Positions 1-8,642 of a stretch of DNA of 64,000 nucleotides are shown piece after piece. The stretch comes from Bradyrhizobium paxllaeri. Its GTDB lineage: Bacteria > Pseudomonadota > Alphaproteobacteria > Rhizobiales > Xanthobacteraceae. The stretch's first letter is position 1, and each line of letters begins with the position of its first letter. The notes under the pieces were generated by a model, which saw nothing but the letters and a program-made list of their open reading frames with translations, made no database searches and was not told the origin of the DNA. The translations under genes were made by a program, and so were the position numbers. The stretch lies in the NCBI RefSeq assembly GCF_001693515.2, contig NZ_CP042968.1, positions 3,782,001-3,846,000 of the forward strand. Direction: 5' to 3'.

Positions 1-744
1 TTCGGCGACGCACGCGTGCACGAGGCGATGGATATGACCACGGGACTCGAATACACCGAGGTCTACACCGACAAGAGTTCCGGCGTATTTGGGCTCAGGC
101 GCGCGAACGGCATGGCGCCGATCGAGCCGGGCTATGAGGGCGCGACCAACATTTTCGATTTCCTGTGCGCGCAGAAGAAGCAGGGCGAGCACGGCAAGGC
201 GTTTGCCTACAAGACCGTCAATTCCGACGTGCTGGCCTGGATCTGCCGGCGGGCGAGCGGGATGACGCTGTCCGATCTACTGTCGGAGCGCATCTGGATT
301 CCGATGGGCGCGGAAGAGGACGCGCATTATCACGTCGACCGCATCGGCACCGAAAGCGGCGGCGGCGGCCTTTCGACGACGCTGCGCGATCTCGCCCGCT
401 TCGGCGAGACGATCCGCAATCACGGCCGCTTCAACGGCCGCCAGATCGTGCCGTCTCAAGTCGTCGAGGACATCGCGCACGGCGGCGATCCCTTGAAATT
501 CAAGCCGGCCGGCTACACCACGTTGCCCGGCGCCTCGTACCGCAATCAATGGTGGATCACGCACAATGCACACGGCGCCTATATGGCGCGCGGCGTTCAC
601 GGGCAGGGCATCTATATCGATCCGAAGGCCGAGATGGTGATCGCACGTTATGCCTCGCATCCGGCCGCCGGAAACGCCGCCAACGATCCCGTGACGCTGC
701 CGGCTTACATGGCGCTGGCAAAGGATTTGATGGCGGGCGGCTGA
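1..744 (+). CDS. Serine hydrolase, class C beta-lactamase family, 5' end missing
   Basis: The open frame runs in from the left edge, so the start and the SxxK nucleophile are outside the window. What remains is the C-terminal 247 codons of a class C beta-lactamase/esterase-like enzyme. A Y-x-N-like motif (YKTVNSDVL, about bases 208-234), a Gly-rich GGGGLSTTLRDLARFG segment typical of this family, and a late HGQGIYID motif in the place of the KTG/HTG box support the call. Such proteins hydrolyse esters or amides, and the substrate cannot be read from the sequence. The following gene is 143 bases away. Confidence 0.8.
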   Translation, partial: FGDARVHEAMDMTTGLEYTEVYTDKSSGVFGLRRANGMAPIEPGYEGATNIFDFLCAQKKQGEHGKAFAYKTVNSDVLAWICRRASGMTLSDLLSERIWIPMGAEEDAHYHVDRIGTESGGGGLSTTLRDLARFGETIRNHGRFNGRQIVPSQVVEDIAHGGDPLKFKPAGYTTLPGASYRNQWWITHNAHGAYMARGVHGQGIYIDPKAEMVIARYASHPAAGNAANDPVTLPAYMALAKDLMAGG

Positions 745-857
745 CGCCGTCGCCAGATAGCTGATCGAGGGACGGGCTACGCTTTCGTTAACTCGCTCCA
801 CGGACTGATGATCGCGGTGGCACGTTTGTTCAACGCGAAAACTCACACATGCGCTAG

Positions 858-884
858 TTTTCCTCCCCACCCAAGGGAGGAAAA
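858..884 (+). promoter_or_regulatory. Perfect hairpin that buries the Shine-Dalgarno of the NTF2-like gene
   Basis: TTTTCCTCCC (858-867) pairs perfectly with GGGAGGAAAA (875-884) across a 7-base loop. The right arm holds the GGGAGG ribosome binding site, and the ATG is at 888. Folding of the leader would close the ribosome site, as in translational switches or thermosensors. The pairing is seen directly. The regulatory role is inferred. Confidence 0.5.
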
Positions 885-887
885 CCA

Positions 888-1319
888 ATGACAGCCACAG
901 CACTTGCAAAACACGCAACTTCGCTTCGCGATGTGTTCGAACGCTATCATGTCGGCTGGGAGACCAGGAACCCCGACCTGATCGCCTCGCTCCATTCAGA
1001 GGACACGGTCTTCCATATCCACGACGGATCCGACGCCGTCCATGGGCGGGAGGCCTTGCGGCAGCGCTGCATTGATACCTTCGAAAAGTTCAACTTTTCG
1101 TTCGAGATGGGCCGCAGACTCTATGGCGACGATCACTGGGTCTTCGAATGGACAATGGTCCTCGCGCTCAAGGAGCCGGGCGGCGCGCCGTTCACGGCCA
1201 AGGTCGAGATGCTTGATGTCGTGACGGTCAATTCCCGCGGCGAGGTAGCGCGCAAGGACGTCTACATGAACGGTGGTGAAGCACAGGCGGCGTTCGCCCG
1301 GGCCGGGATAAAGCGCTAG
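888..1319 (+). CDS. NTF2/SnoaL-like domain protein
   Basis: This is a 143-residue protein with the one-domain length of NTF2-like (SnoaL) cone-fold proteins. Recognisable features are an N-terminal helix followed by W-x-x-x-NPDLIASLHSEDTVFHIHDG, then VHGREALRQR, and a beta-rich half ending in a KVEMLDVVTVNSRGEV segment. Family members bind or isomerise small hydrophobic molecules, but many have no known substrate. The ATG at 888 has a strong GGGAGG site that is folded into a hairpin. The stop codon runs directly into a palindromic repeat. Confidence 0.75.
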   Translation: MTATALAKHATSLRDVFERYHVGWETRNPDLIASLHSEDTVFHIHDGSDAVHGREALRQRCIDTFEKFNFSFEMGRRLYGDDHWVFEWTMVLALKEPGGAPFTAKVEMLDVVTVNSRGEVARKDVYMNGGEAQAAFARAGIKR

Positions 1320-1418
1320 AGCATGATCCGGAAAAGTGCGCAGCGGTTTTCCGAAAAGATCATGCTCAAACAAGAAGATAAAGCGGGATGACGATTCGAA
1401 GAAAAGTCATCACGCTTT
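1319..1418. repeat. Double-hairpin intergenic repeat
   Basis: GAGCATGATC (1319-1328) pairs with GATCATGCTC (1358-1367) and encloses CGGAAAA/TTTTCCG. A second inverted repeat follows: AAAGCGGGATGAC (1380-1392) against GTCATCACGCTTT (1406-1418), with one mismatch. I recognise this composite as an abundant intergenic element of Rhizobiales genomes. It starts on the last base of the preceding stop codon and could also act as a transcription end. Confidence 0.7.
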
Positions 1419-1505
1419 AGCATGCGCTGGATGCATCCGACGCCAGCCATGTTGTGCGGCTAGAGGATTTGCGCCAAACCACGGAGTTGCCGATAGTAGG
1501 GAACC

Positions 1506-2198
1506 ATGCCGTTTGGGGAAACGCCTTTCACCAGCACGATATTACCCATCGGGGTCTCACGCCTCGCGGCGCATCCGAATGTCGTCATGGCGGTGCTGGT
1601 GGGGCGGGCGGGGCCGATCACGGTCGAGCATGCAGGCGTGAGCGTCACAGGTGACGTCCTGCTGGTCCGGCCGGGGATCGTTCACAGCGTTTGGCTCGGT
1701 CGAGGTGCTGATGTCGTCTACCTCAACGGACTGACATTTCCGTTCGAGGCCCCGCTGGCCGTCGCGCTGAAAGGCAATTTGGAACAGCTGGCGCGCCGAT
1801 CAATTGGTGGCGATTCCTGCGCGACGGAGGAATTGCGGGAAAGGCTCGCGTTCGCGACCAATCCGATTCCGGCGAAGGTGGCGGAGATCATACGGGCGAT
1901 GCAGGTCGATCCAATGCGCCGCGTGTCGCAAGACGAACTGGTGCGATGTCTCGGCATGGAGCGGACGCGGGCGCTCCGCTGCTTCAAGGCGGCGACGGGG
2001 CTGACATTTCGCCGGTTCAAGCTGTGGTCGGCGCTGCAGCATGCTGCGGCGAGAATGGCCGAGCGCGAGCTGGTGCGGACGGCAGCGATGGATGCCGGTT
2101 TCGCCGATACCGCCCATCTTTCACGCGTATTCAGCAGCATGTTCGGACTGTCACCCAGCGTGGCGATCGCGGGGCTCGATGATCGGGAGCCGGAATGA
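1506..2198 (+). CDS. AraC-family transcriptional regulator
   Basis: This 230-residue protein has a short cupin-like sensor part (about residues 1-95) and a C-terminal AraC/XylS DNA-binding domain. The two helix-turn-helix units are visible: one around VSQDELVRCLGMERTRALRC (about 139-158) and the other around ELVRTAAMDAGFADTAHLSR followed by VFSSMFGLSPS. The FADTAHLSRVF segment is the family hallmark. An AGGGAA site precedes the ATG at 1506. It stands alone, so the target genes and the effector are unknown. Confidence 0.82.
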   Translation: MPFGETPFTSTILPIGVSRLAAHPNVVMAVLVGRAGPITVEHAGVSVTGDVLLVRPGIVHSVWLGRGADVVYLNGLTFPFEAPLAVALKGNLEQLARRSIGGDSCATEELRERLAFATNPIPAKVAEIIRAMQVDPMRRVSQDELVRCLGMERTRALRCFKAATGLTFRRFKLWSALQHAAARMAERELVRTAAMDAGFADTAHLSRVFSSMFGLSPSVAIAGLDDREPE

Positions 2199-2324
2199 CG
2201 GTGACAGTGCGCTGAACTATCCGACGACTGAGCTCCCAAGCTACGTTTTATTCCAAGCAATCCATGGCGCCCCGGCAGGCTATCGCATATGCGGTCATGT
2301 AGTGGTTCGGTGTGTCCGCAAACT

Positions 2325-2423
2325 CGTCATGCCCGGGCTTGTCCAGGCTTGTCCCGGGCATCCACGTCTTCCTTTCTCGCTGCAGCAAAGACGTGGATGG
2401 CCGGGACAAGCCCGGCCATGACG
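2325..2423. repeat. Palindromic repeat, CGTCATGCCCGGGCTTGTCC type
   Basis: The outer arms begin CGTCATGCCCGGGCTTGTCC (2325 on) and end GGACAAGCCCGGCCATGACG (to 2423). An inner pair is CATCCACGTCTT (2359-2370) and AAGACGTGGATG (2388-2399). A related copy with a decayed right arm lies at 55898-55978. It is intergenic and codes for nothing that I can support. Confidence 0.75.
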
Positions 2424-2469
2424 ATGCGGAAACTTGAGCGATCACGAGGTCGGCGCCGTCATATGCGGC

Positions 2470-2995
2470 AGGCAAATCACTTCTGATTTTCAGAAATCGT
2501 GTCAATCCTGCAAATCAAAAATATTCCGCTTTCGTTCTCACCCAAATCAGTCGCATAACTCCGCCCGTCTCACGGCGGATGAGGGGCGCTTCGCGATCGT
2601 CACGAACGTGCGGTGAGATGCGATGGACGCAGATGGCGCGCTCGACGTACGCGCCGGAAGCGTACGGTGAAGTCGTGTGGTTCGGGCGCCGCGGTGCTGG
2701 CGTTAAGCGTGCGATAAGGAGCGCAGGCGACGGAGGCAAAAGAGCCGTTCTCCGGGAAGAGCACGAAGTAAGCCGTAAAGCCATTGCGCAGGGAAGGCCG
2801 GAGTGTTTCCGCTGTACCTGTATGCTCGTGTGCATCTTTTGCCATGCGCAACCGCACACGGGACCTCGGGTGCAGCAAGCACCCGGTCTTCCCTGCGCCC
2901 TCTGAACAAGAGAAGGGCGAAAGAAGATGCAAAGCTCGGACGCAACGCGCCGCGAGAATGCGAGTTCACACCCTCATGCTCTTTGAAAAGTAGAT
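2470..2995. repeat. Long composite intergenic repeat with RNA-like fold
   Basis: From memory this matches a repeat that is very common in Bradyrhizobium-type genomes and is often mis-called as small proteins. GCGCAGGGAAGGCCGG (2786-2801) pairs with CCGGTCTTCCCTGCGC (2883-2898) with one mismatch. Inside are the hairpins CGTGTGC/GCACACG (2827-2833, 2854-2860) and GGGTGC/GCACCC (2868-2873, 2879-2884). All six frames give only Arg/Ala/Pro-rich shadow frames. Its tail (2915-2962) recurs at 4972-5020 and 10213-10263. The outer limits are approximate. Confidence 0.55.
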
Positions 2996-2998
2996 CAG

Positions 2999-3080
2999 CT
3001 AGAGGCGGACTTCATGACCGATGGCACCGTCGAGAGCTTCTTTCGAGGGATAGAGGTCGTGCATGACGACCAGGGTCTCG
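2999..3080 (-). pseudogene. 3' remnant of an AHSA1/SRPBCC gene
   Basis: On the minus strand the frame ending at 2999 reads ETLVVMHDLYPSKEALD, which matches the C-terminal signature of AHSA1-type SRPBCC proteins. The residues that normally follow (about 20 more) are replaced by a short tail and a stop. No upstream domain exists, because the VOC gene ends at 3133. AHSA1 and PhnB-type VOC genes are often neighbours, which fits a lost partner gene. The broken end lies against the composite repeat. Confidence 0.5.
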
Positions 3081-3132
3081 GCACGCCGATCGGGCGAGCG
3101 GAATGATGGCGGGAGGCTGACGCCGCTTCGCT

Positions 3133-3606
3133 CTATCCCCGCACCGCGGCCTCGATCTTCGCGACGTCGATCTTCCCCATCGGCATCATCGCCGCGAAGG
3201 CGCGCTTGGCGACGTCGCCGCCCTTGGCCATCGCGTCGGTCAGCACACGTGGGGTGATCTGCCACGAAAGGCCCCATTTGTCCTTGCACCAGCCGCAGGC
3301 GCTCGCGGTGCCGCCATTGCCGACGATCGCGTTCCAGTAGCGGTCGGTTTCGGCCTGGTCCTCGGTCGCGATCTGAAACGAGAAGGCCTCGCTGTGCTTG
3401 AACATGTCGCCGCCGTTGAGGCCGACGCACGGCACGCCGCACACGGTGAACTGCACCGTCAGCACCTGGCCAGCCTTGCCGCCGGGAAAGTTGGATGGTG
3501 CTTTAAGAATAGAGTCGACGCTGCTGTTCGGAAACGTCTTTGCGTAAAACTGTGCGGCTTCTTCGGCGTCGTGATTGTACCAAAGGCAGATCGTATTCTT
3601 GCTCAT
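3133..3606 (-). CDS. VOC family protein, PhnB/3-demethylubiquinone methyltransferase-like
   Basis: This 157-residue protein belongs to the vicinal oxygen chelate (glyoxalase/bleomycin resistance) superfamily, in the PhnB-like branch. It starts MSKNTICLWYNHDAEEAAQF, followed by FPNSSVDSI, then the characteristic RYWNAIVGNGG and CGWCKDKWGLSWQITPR blocks. The family fold is two beta-alpha-beta-beta-beta modules that bind a metal or small ligand. The true activity of this branch is unknown despite the older methyltransferase name. An AAGGAGAGGT ribosome site precedes the ATG. Confidence 0.85.
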   Translation of the reverse strand: MSKNTICLWYNHDAEEAAQFYAKTFPNSSVDSILKAPSNFPGGKAGQVLTVQFTVCGVPCVGLNGGDMFKHSEAFSFQIATEDQAETDRYWNAIVGNGGTASACGWCKDKWGLSWQITPRVLTDAMAKGGDVAKRAFAAMMPMGKIDVAKIEAAVRG

Positions 3607-3755
3607 CGGACCTCTCCTTGATTAGCCGCTCAGGGCGGCGGTGACGGCTGGTTCTTGGCAAAGGACGTTCGAACATCCGGCGTCCCGACATCGCCACCGA
3701 ATTTTTTTGCAGGTGGCGAGAGCAGAAAGATCAGAGGGTTACCCGGGGTCCGCTC

Positions 3756-4457
3756 TCAGGCGTAGCCAACCCAGCCGCGCCAGGTGAACGCGGCGTAGAA
3801 CAACTCGACATCCCGGAAGCCGGCCTCGCTGAGAACTCGCGCGTCCTGTTCCGGGCTGAGCAGGCTCAGGCTGGCATCGACCGCCGCACGCGCGTTGTTG
3901 GCCTTGTCCGGATCGGCGCCGGAAGCGATCGCGTACGCTGCGTAGCGCGATAGCCATCGCGTGCGCTCGTCTGTGGCTTGCGGAAAGCTGGAATGGGCGG
4001 CCACGAAGGGGGCGCCGGGTTTGAGACGGCGGTGGATTTCCCTTGCCGTTCGCCGTCGTTCTTCCGCGTCGAGGAAATGCAGCGTCAGCAGGCAGGTGGC
4101 GGCATCGAACGGCCCATCGGGTGCATCGTCGATATAACCCTGCTGCAACTGCACGCGCGCGTTGGATGGCCCCAGCGTCTGCTCGGCAAGCTTCAGCATC
4201 GCCTCGGCGGGATCGACGCCGACGAAGCGCCAGCGCGGCTCTGCCTCCGCCAATGCCTTCAATTCCAGCCCGCCACCGGCGCCGAGCACCAGCACTTTCG
4301 CATCTGGCGGAACCCGTTCCGCGAGCAGGATACGGGTCATGCGATGCATGTCCGCGTAGCCAGGCACGAAGCGCGGCGGCCCTTCGGCATAGCGTGTTAC
4401 GGCCTCGGGATCGGCATAGTGCGCCTGCCACACCTTGGCTGCTGAATCAGGATGCAT
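3756..4457 (-). CDS. Class I SAM-dependent methyltransferase
   Basis: The protein has 233 residues from the ATG at 4457, which has a GGAG site 7-10 bases upstream. A start 36 bases further up (4493) is open but lies deeper in the upstream gene. The Rossmann methyltransferase motif I is [15 protein letters not shown], followed by [16 protein letters not shown] (motif II) and [18 protein letters not shown] (motif IV region). The acceptor is unknown. It overlaps the end of the Rrf2 gene by 11 bases, so the two are translationally coupled and the regulator probably controls it. Confidence 0.82.
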   Translation of the reverse strand: MHPDSAAKVWQAHYADPEAVTRYAEGPPRFVPGYADMHRMTRILLAERVPPDAKVLVLGAGGGLELKALAEAEPRWRFVGVDPAEAMLKLAEQTLGPSNARVQLQQGYIDDAPDGPFDAATCLLTLHFLDAEERRRTAREIHRRLKPGAPFVAAHSSFPQATDERTRWLSRYAAYAIASGADPDKANNARAAVDASLSLLSPEQDARVLSEAGFRDVELFYAAFTWRGWVGYA

Positions 4458-4911
4458 GGGCGGTCTCCAGGCGGTGACGGTTGCGCCCGTCACCCAGGCG
4501 TTTCTGGAAGTCAGCGCTCAGCATCGCGAGCGTCACGTTGCCGAGGCGCGACAGCAGCAGCGCCTCCGCGTCGTCGAACGCCTGGTCGAGCGCGGCGTTC
4601 ACGGCCTGCTCGACAAGGCACTTCGGTGACTCCGCTCTGTTCCCCACAGCGAACAGCGACGGCTGGCCGAGCGCCTCGTAAATGTCCCGCAGCGATATTT
4701 TCGCGAGGTCGCGGGCGAGGGTCCATCCACCGCCATGACCTTTTTCCGATCGCACAAAGCCGTGATCCCGCAGCCCGGCCATCATCCGCCGTATCACCAC
4801 CGCATTGGTGTCCATGGCCTTCGCCAGCGCCTCTGACGTCACCGGCTCTTTCTGCTCGGCCATGTGCAGCAGGACATGCAACACGCCTGATAATCGAGTG
4901 TCTCTTCTCAT
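4447..4911 (-). CDS. Rrf2-family transcriptional regulator
   Basis: This 154-residue protein starts [20 protein letters not shown], the usual Rrf2 N-terminus. It continues with the winged helix ([19 protein letters not shown]) and a wing with [12 protein letters not shown]. It has only one cysteine in the effector region (PKCLVEQ), so it cannot hold an Fe-S cluster like IscR or NsrR and resembles the YwnA-type branch. The promoter signals sit so close that the message is predicted to be leaderless. It is the first gene of a two-gene unit with the methyltransferase. Confidence 0.85.
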   Translation of the reverse strand: MRRDTRLSGVLHVLLHMAEQKEPVTSEALAKAMDTNAVVIRRMMAGLRDHGFVRSEKGHGGGWTLARDLAKISLRDIYEALGQPSLFAVGNRAESPKCLVEQAVNAALDQAFDDAEALLLSRLGNVTLAMLSADFQKRLGDGRNRHRLETAHAS

Positions 4912-4948
4912 GTAACTAATGATATTACATGATAGGACGGCCGGTCAA
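4910..4948 (-). promoter_or_regulatory. Rrf2 promoter with overlapping palindromic operator
   Basis: Read on the minus strand: -35 TTGACC (4948-4943), an 18-base spacer, -10 TATCAT (4924-4919), and the ATG at 4911 only seven bases beyond the -10. An inverted repeat ATGTAA-N9-TTACAT (4910-4930) covers the -10 box and the start codon. There is no ribosome binding site upstream of the ATG. Together this indicates a leaderless, probably self-repressed message. Confidence 0.5.
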
Positions 4949-4971
4949 GTAGCAGTGAACGGATGAATGGA

Positions 4972-5020
4972 GGGCAAAAGAAGATGCAAAGCTCGGACGT
5001 ATCGCCGCGAGAATGCGGAA
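4972..5020. repeat. Partial copy of the composite repeat tail
   Basis: About 48 bases beginning GGGCAAAAGAAGATGCAAAG and continuing through CGCCGCGAGAATGCGG match 2915-2962 closely. It lies between the Rrf2 promoter and the SNF2 gene. The rest of the 296-base interval 4912-5207 shows no gene that I can support. Confidence 0.6.
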
Positions 5021-5207
5021 CCATATCCTCGGATGGTGCGGGCGAGTAAAATGTGGCGGAATCTGCCTTGGGGAAAATCAACAGCGTAGTTGCCGTCGCT
5101 GGGAAAAATCTTGGAAGTGCAAGGCACTCTATGGTCAAAGTACATTATCGAGTGGAGCAGGGGCGGCGCCCAAGCCTCATCCTCTGATGTAACCAATCGC
5201 CACCGCC

Positions 5208-8200
5208 GTGGAAATTGATCGCGTGCTTTCCGACGTATTGAAGCGCAAGGACCTCTACGACTTCTTCAGCCGCTCGGCCTTCGAGAAGGCTCATACCTAT
5301 CAGGCGCAAGGGCGCGTCAAGGGATTGCAGATCAGCGAAGACCTGACGCACGTTCGCGCCAGCGTGCGGGGAAGCGGATCGAACCAATATCGCGTCGATA
5401 TTCAGCTCGATTTCAAGGGCGACCGGCTCGCCGAGCTCGACGGCGACTGTAGTTGTCCGATGTCCTTCAACTGCAAGCATGTGGCCGCAACCCTGCTCGA
5501 AGCCACCAGCGGGAAGCCATTGCAGGCCGACAGCGTGAAGGCGCCGACGGAAGATGTGGCCTCCCAGCCGCCCGTTCTGGGTCACTCAGTCATCACCTGG
5601 CTCGAGAATGTCGGCAACGCGGTGCACGGCGACGATTATCCGGCCGAACTGAACCAGCGGCTGCTGTATCGCCTGCATCCCTCCGGAGAGAGCGTGCAGA
5701 CCCCTGTCCTGGCGATATCGCTGCTCTCGGTGAAGATAGCGAAGGGCGGCGAGTTCGGCGGCAATTACACGCAACCCCACGTGTCCGATTTTGCGCCAGA
5801 GCGCGCCCCAAAATATTTCCGCGACACCGATATCGATCTTGTGAGTCAACTTTCGGCCTCCTCCAGGGGAGCCTACTATGGTGCTCGGCCGCTTGCAGGT
5901 GAGCTGTTGCAGCGGATTGTGGCAACCGGCCGTGCCTATTGGCTCGATCACAAACGCCAGCCGCTGCGGTGGGGAGACAAGCGCGAAGGACGGATCGAGT
6001 GGCGCCAGGCCAGCAAACGGGGTGTTGTTCCCCGCCTGCTCGTGCCGGGAACGACTACGCTCAATGCCGAGCCGCCGGTTTATATCGACGAGTTCAACGG
6101 GACGATCGGCCCGGTGGAGTTGAGCCTGCCGCCCAGGCTCGCCCGTCAGGTCTTGTCGGCGCCGGAGATTCCGCGCGACCAGGTCATGGAAGTATCGCGC
6201 CGTCTCGGCCAGCGTTTGCCGGAACGTCATCACGACCTGTTGCCAGGGACGCCCGCGCCGGCCGTGCACATCGACGAGCAGCCGGTCCCGGTGTTGCGCC
6301 TGCGACGGGGCCAGACGACAGAGCATTACTACTATGGCTATCGCGACACGCGAACAACCAGCGGCCCGGTCGCAGTCGCTCAGCTCGGCTTCCGCTACGG
6401 GCCGGTCGAGATCGACCTGTCGGAACGCGCGAGCCGGATCGAAGCATTTCACGCCGGACAGGTCTACGCGATCAAGCGCCGCCAGCCCAAGGAGAAGGAG
6501 GCGCGCAAGCACCTGACCGGACTGGGTTTCGTCGACGCGAGGTCGAAGTATTCCTTTCTCGATTCCAGCCATGCCCGCGACCTCACGCTCGTCGAGCCTT
6601 ACGACTGGTTCGACTTTCTCAACCTGGACGCGGCTGAATTGCGGGCGCAGGGTTTCGAGATAGAGATCGCCGACGACTTTCCCTACCGGCTGGCGGCGTC
6701 GGGCGACTTCGATGCCGGCTTCGAATCCAGCGGCATCGACTGGTTCGAGCTCGCGCTCGGAATCGAAATTGACGGTGAGCGGCGCGATCTTGCGCCGATG
6801 CTGGCCGCGCTGGTCTCGAAGCCGGACTTCACTCCCGATCTGATCAAAGAGCTTGCCGAGAACAGCGACTATTTCTACCTGCCGCTTGCCGACGGCCGCC
6901 ATGTTTCATTGGCCGCCGACCGCTTCCTTCCGCTGGTGCTGGCGCTGCATGGCCTGAATCTGAGCGGGATTTCCGCTGACGGTTCGGGAAAGCTGAAGTT
7001 GTCGCGTGCAGACGTCGTGCCGCTCCTCGCGGTCGAGAACGACAAGTTCGTATTCCGGGGCACCGATAATCTTCGCCGTCTCGCCGGTCTGCTTCAATCT
7101 CACGGCCTGAATGAGCTGCGCCTGCCGGAGAGCTTTCGCGCCGAACTTCGGCCCTACCAGGCGCAGGGCGTGGCCTGGCTCGATCTGCTCCGCGAAAGCG
7201 ATCTGGGCGGCGTGCTGGCCGATGACATGGGGCTCGGCAAGACCGTGCAGATGCTGGCCTTCCTCGCGCTGGAAAAGGCGCGGGGGCACATCACACAACA
7301 GGTGCTGATCGTCGCGCCGACCAGCCTGATGACCAACTGGCTCAACGAAGCGCAGAAATTCACGCCGGATTTGAAAGTGCTGGTGCTGCATGGTCCCGAT
7401 CGAAAGCACAGCTTCGCGGCGATACCCGAGCATGACATCGTGCTGACCACCTATCCCCTGATTGCGCGCGACCGGGAAGTCCTGTTGTCGCGCGACTGGC
7501 ATATGGCGGTGCTGGACGAGGCGCAAACGATCAAGAACCCCGACGCTGCGACCACCCGTTGGCTGCGCGAGATCAAGGCGCGACACCGCTTCTGCCTGAC
7601 GGGCACGCCGATGGAAAATCATCTTGGCGAACTCTGGTCGATCATGAGTTTCGCCAACCCTGGTTATCTCGGCGACAAGGCCGGCTTCACCCGTCAGTGG
7701 CGGACCCCGATCGAGAAGCGCGCCGACAAGGTCCGTGCCGCCGCACTCGCCCGGCGGGTCAGGCCGTTTCTGCTGCGCCGGACCAAAGCGGAGGTGGCGG
7801 CGGAGCTGCCTGCCAAGAGCGAAATCGTCGAGCGGATCGCCCTGGAGGGTAGCCAGCGCGACCTCTACGACGCGATCCGCCTGTCGATGTCGGACAAGGT
7901 TCGCAAGGCGATCCAGCAGCGCGGCCTGGCCAAGAGCCACATCGTTGTGCTCGAGGCGCTTTTGAGAATGCGGCAGGCCTGCTGCGATCCGGCGCTGCTG
8001 AACCTCGACGACGGTGTCGAGCGGCCGTCGGCCAAGCTCGACCGCTTGATGGAAATGGTGCTGGAACTGCTGAGCGAGGGGCGGAAGATCATCGTCTTCT
8101 CGCAATTCACCTCGATGCTCGACCTGGTTCGAAGGCGCCTGGACGCGGAACGTGTTCGCTACGGCGTGCTGACTGGAGAGACGAGGGACCGTAAGCGCGC

Positions 8201-8534
8201 GATCGACGGTTTTCAGAACGGCACGAACGACGTCTTCCTAGTCAGCCTGAAGGCTGGCGGCGTCGGCCTCAATTTGACGGCTGCGGACACGGTTATCATT
8301 TTCGACCCTTGGTGGAATCCCGCCGTGGAGGAACAGGCGATCGATCGTGCCCATCGCATCGGCCAAGACAAGGCGGTCTTCGTCTATCGGCTCGTGGCCG
8401 CCGGCACGGTCGAGGAAAAAATGGAAGAGCTCAAGGAACGAAAGCGAGCCCTGGCTGACAGCCTGTTCGACCGGGACGGGCAGATCTCCTCAGCCCTCAC
8501 GGAAGAGGACGTGCGGGCGCTGTTTGAAGGTTGA
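5208..8534 (+). CDS. SNF2-family helicase with SWIM zinc finger
   Basis: This large protein has 1108 residues. Near the N-terminus is a SWIM zinc finger CSCPMSFNCKH (about residues 81-91). The middle (about 130-600) is a long region of the kind found before SNF2 motors. The motor has motif I DDMGLGKT (about 672), motif II DEAQ (about 770), motif III LTGTPMENHLGELWSI, and motifs V-VI SLKAGGVGLNLT with AIDRAHRIGQ (about 1045). The family translocates on double-stranded DNA using ATP, and these bacterial SWIM forms have no settled role. The start is GTG without a clear ribosome site. A second SWIM/SNF2 gene lies at 21,597. Confidence 0.88.
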   Translation: MEIDRVLSDVLKRKDLYDFFSRSAFEKAHTYQAQGRVKGLQISEDLTHVRASVRGSGSNQYRVDIQLDFKGDRLAELDGDCSCPMSFNCKHVAATLLEATSGKPLQADSVKAPTEDVASQPPVLGHSVITWLENVGNAVHGDDYPAELNQRLLYRLHPSGESVQTPVLAISLLSVKIAKGGEFGGNYTQPHVSDFAPERAPKYFRDTDIDLVSQLSASSRGAYYGARPLAGELLQRIVATGRAYWLDHKRQPLRWGDKREGRIEWRQASKRGVVPRLLVPGTTTLNAEPPVYIDEFNGTIGPVELSLPPRLARQVLSAPEIPRDQVMEVSRRLGQRLPERHHDLLPGTPAPAVHIDEQPVPVLRLRRGQTTEHYYYGYRDTRTTSGPVAVAQLGFRYGPVEIDLSERASRIEAFHAGQVYAIKRRQPKEKEARKHLTGLGFVDARSKYSFLDSSHARDLTLVEPYDWFDFLNLDAAELRAQGFEIEIADDFPYRLAASGDFDAGFESSGIDWFELALGIEIDGERRDLAPMLAALVSKPDFTPDLIKELAENSDYFYLPLADGRHVSLAADRFLPLVLALHGLNLSGISADGSGKLKLSRADVVPLLAVENDKFVFRGTDNLRRLAGLLQSHGLNELRLPESFRAELRPYQAQGVAWLDLLRESDLGGVLADDMGLGKTVQMLAFLALEKARGHITQQVLIVAPTSLMTNWLNEAQKFTPDLKVLVLHGPDRKHSFAAIPEHDIVLTTYPLIARDREVLLSRDWHMAVLDEAQTIKNPDAATTRWLREIKARHRFCLTGTPMENHLGELWSIMSFANPGYLGDKAGFTRQWRTPIEKRADKVRAAALARRVRPFLLRRTKAEVAAELPAKSEIVERIALEGSQRDLYDAIRLSMSDKVRKAIQQRGLAKSHIVVLEALLRMRQACCDPALLNLDDGVERPSAKLDRLMEMVLELLSEGRKIIVFSQFTSMLDLVRRRLDAERVRYGVLTGETRDRKRAIDGFQNGTNDVFLVSLKAGGVGLNLTAADTVIIFDPWWNPAVEEQAIDRAHRIGQDKAVFVYRLVAAGTVEEKMEELKERKRALADSLFDRDGQISSALTEEDVRALFEG

Positions 8535-8642
8535 GCAGCGCCTCGGCCGTCGGGAAAAATTTGCAGAGAATGTCGGCCTCCGAAAACCCCGTTCGTCGTT
8601 CCGATGCCAAGCCGATGATTTTGGCTACGGAGGAGCCTCACG

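Noticed and set aside
2515..3066. Overlapping small open frames on both strands inside the composite repeat
   Set aside because: They are Arg/Ala/Pro/Cys-rich in all frames, lack ribosome sites, and overlap each other heavily. The sequence behaves as a repeat with RNA-like stems.
5208..8534. SNF2 protein as part of a known defence system such as DISARM
   Set aside because: None of the required partners (methylase, DUF1998 or phospholipase-D-like genes) is nearby.
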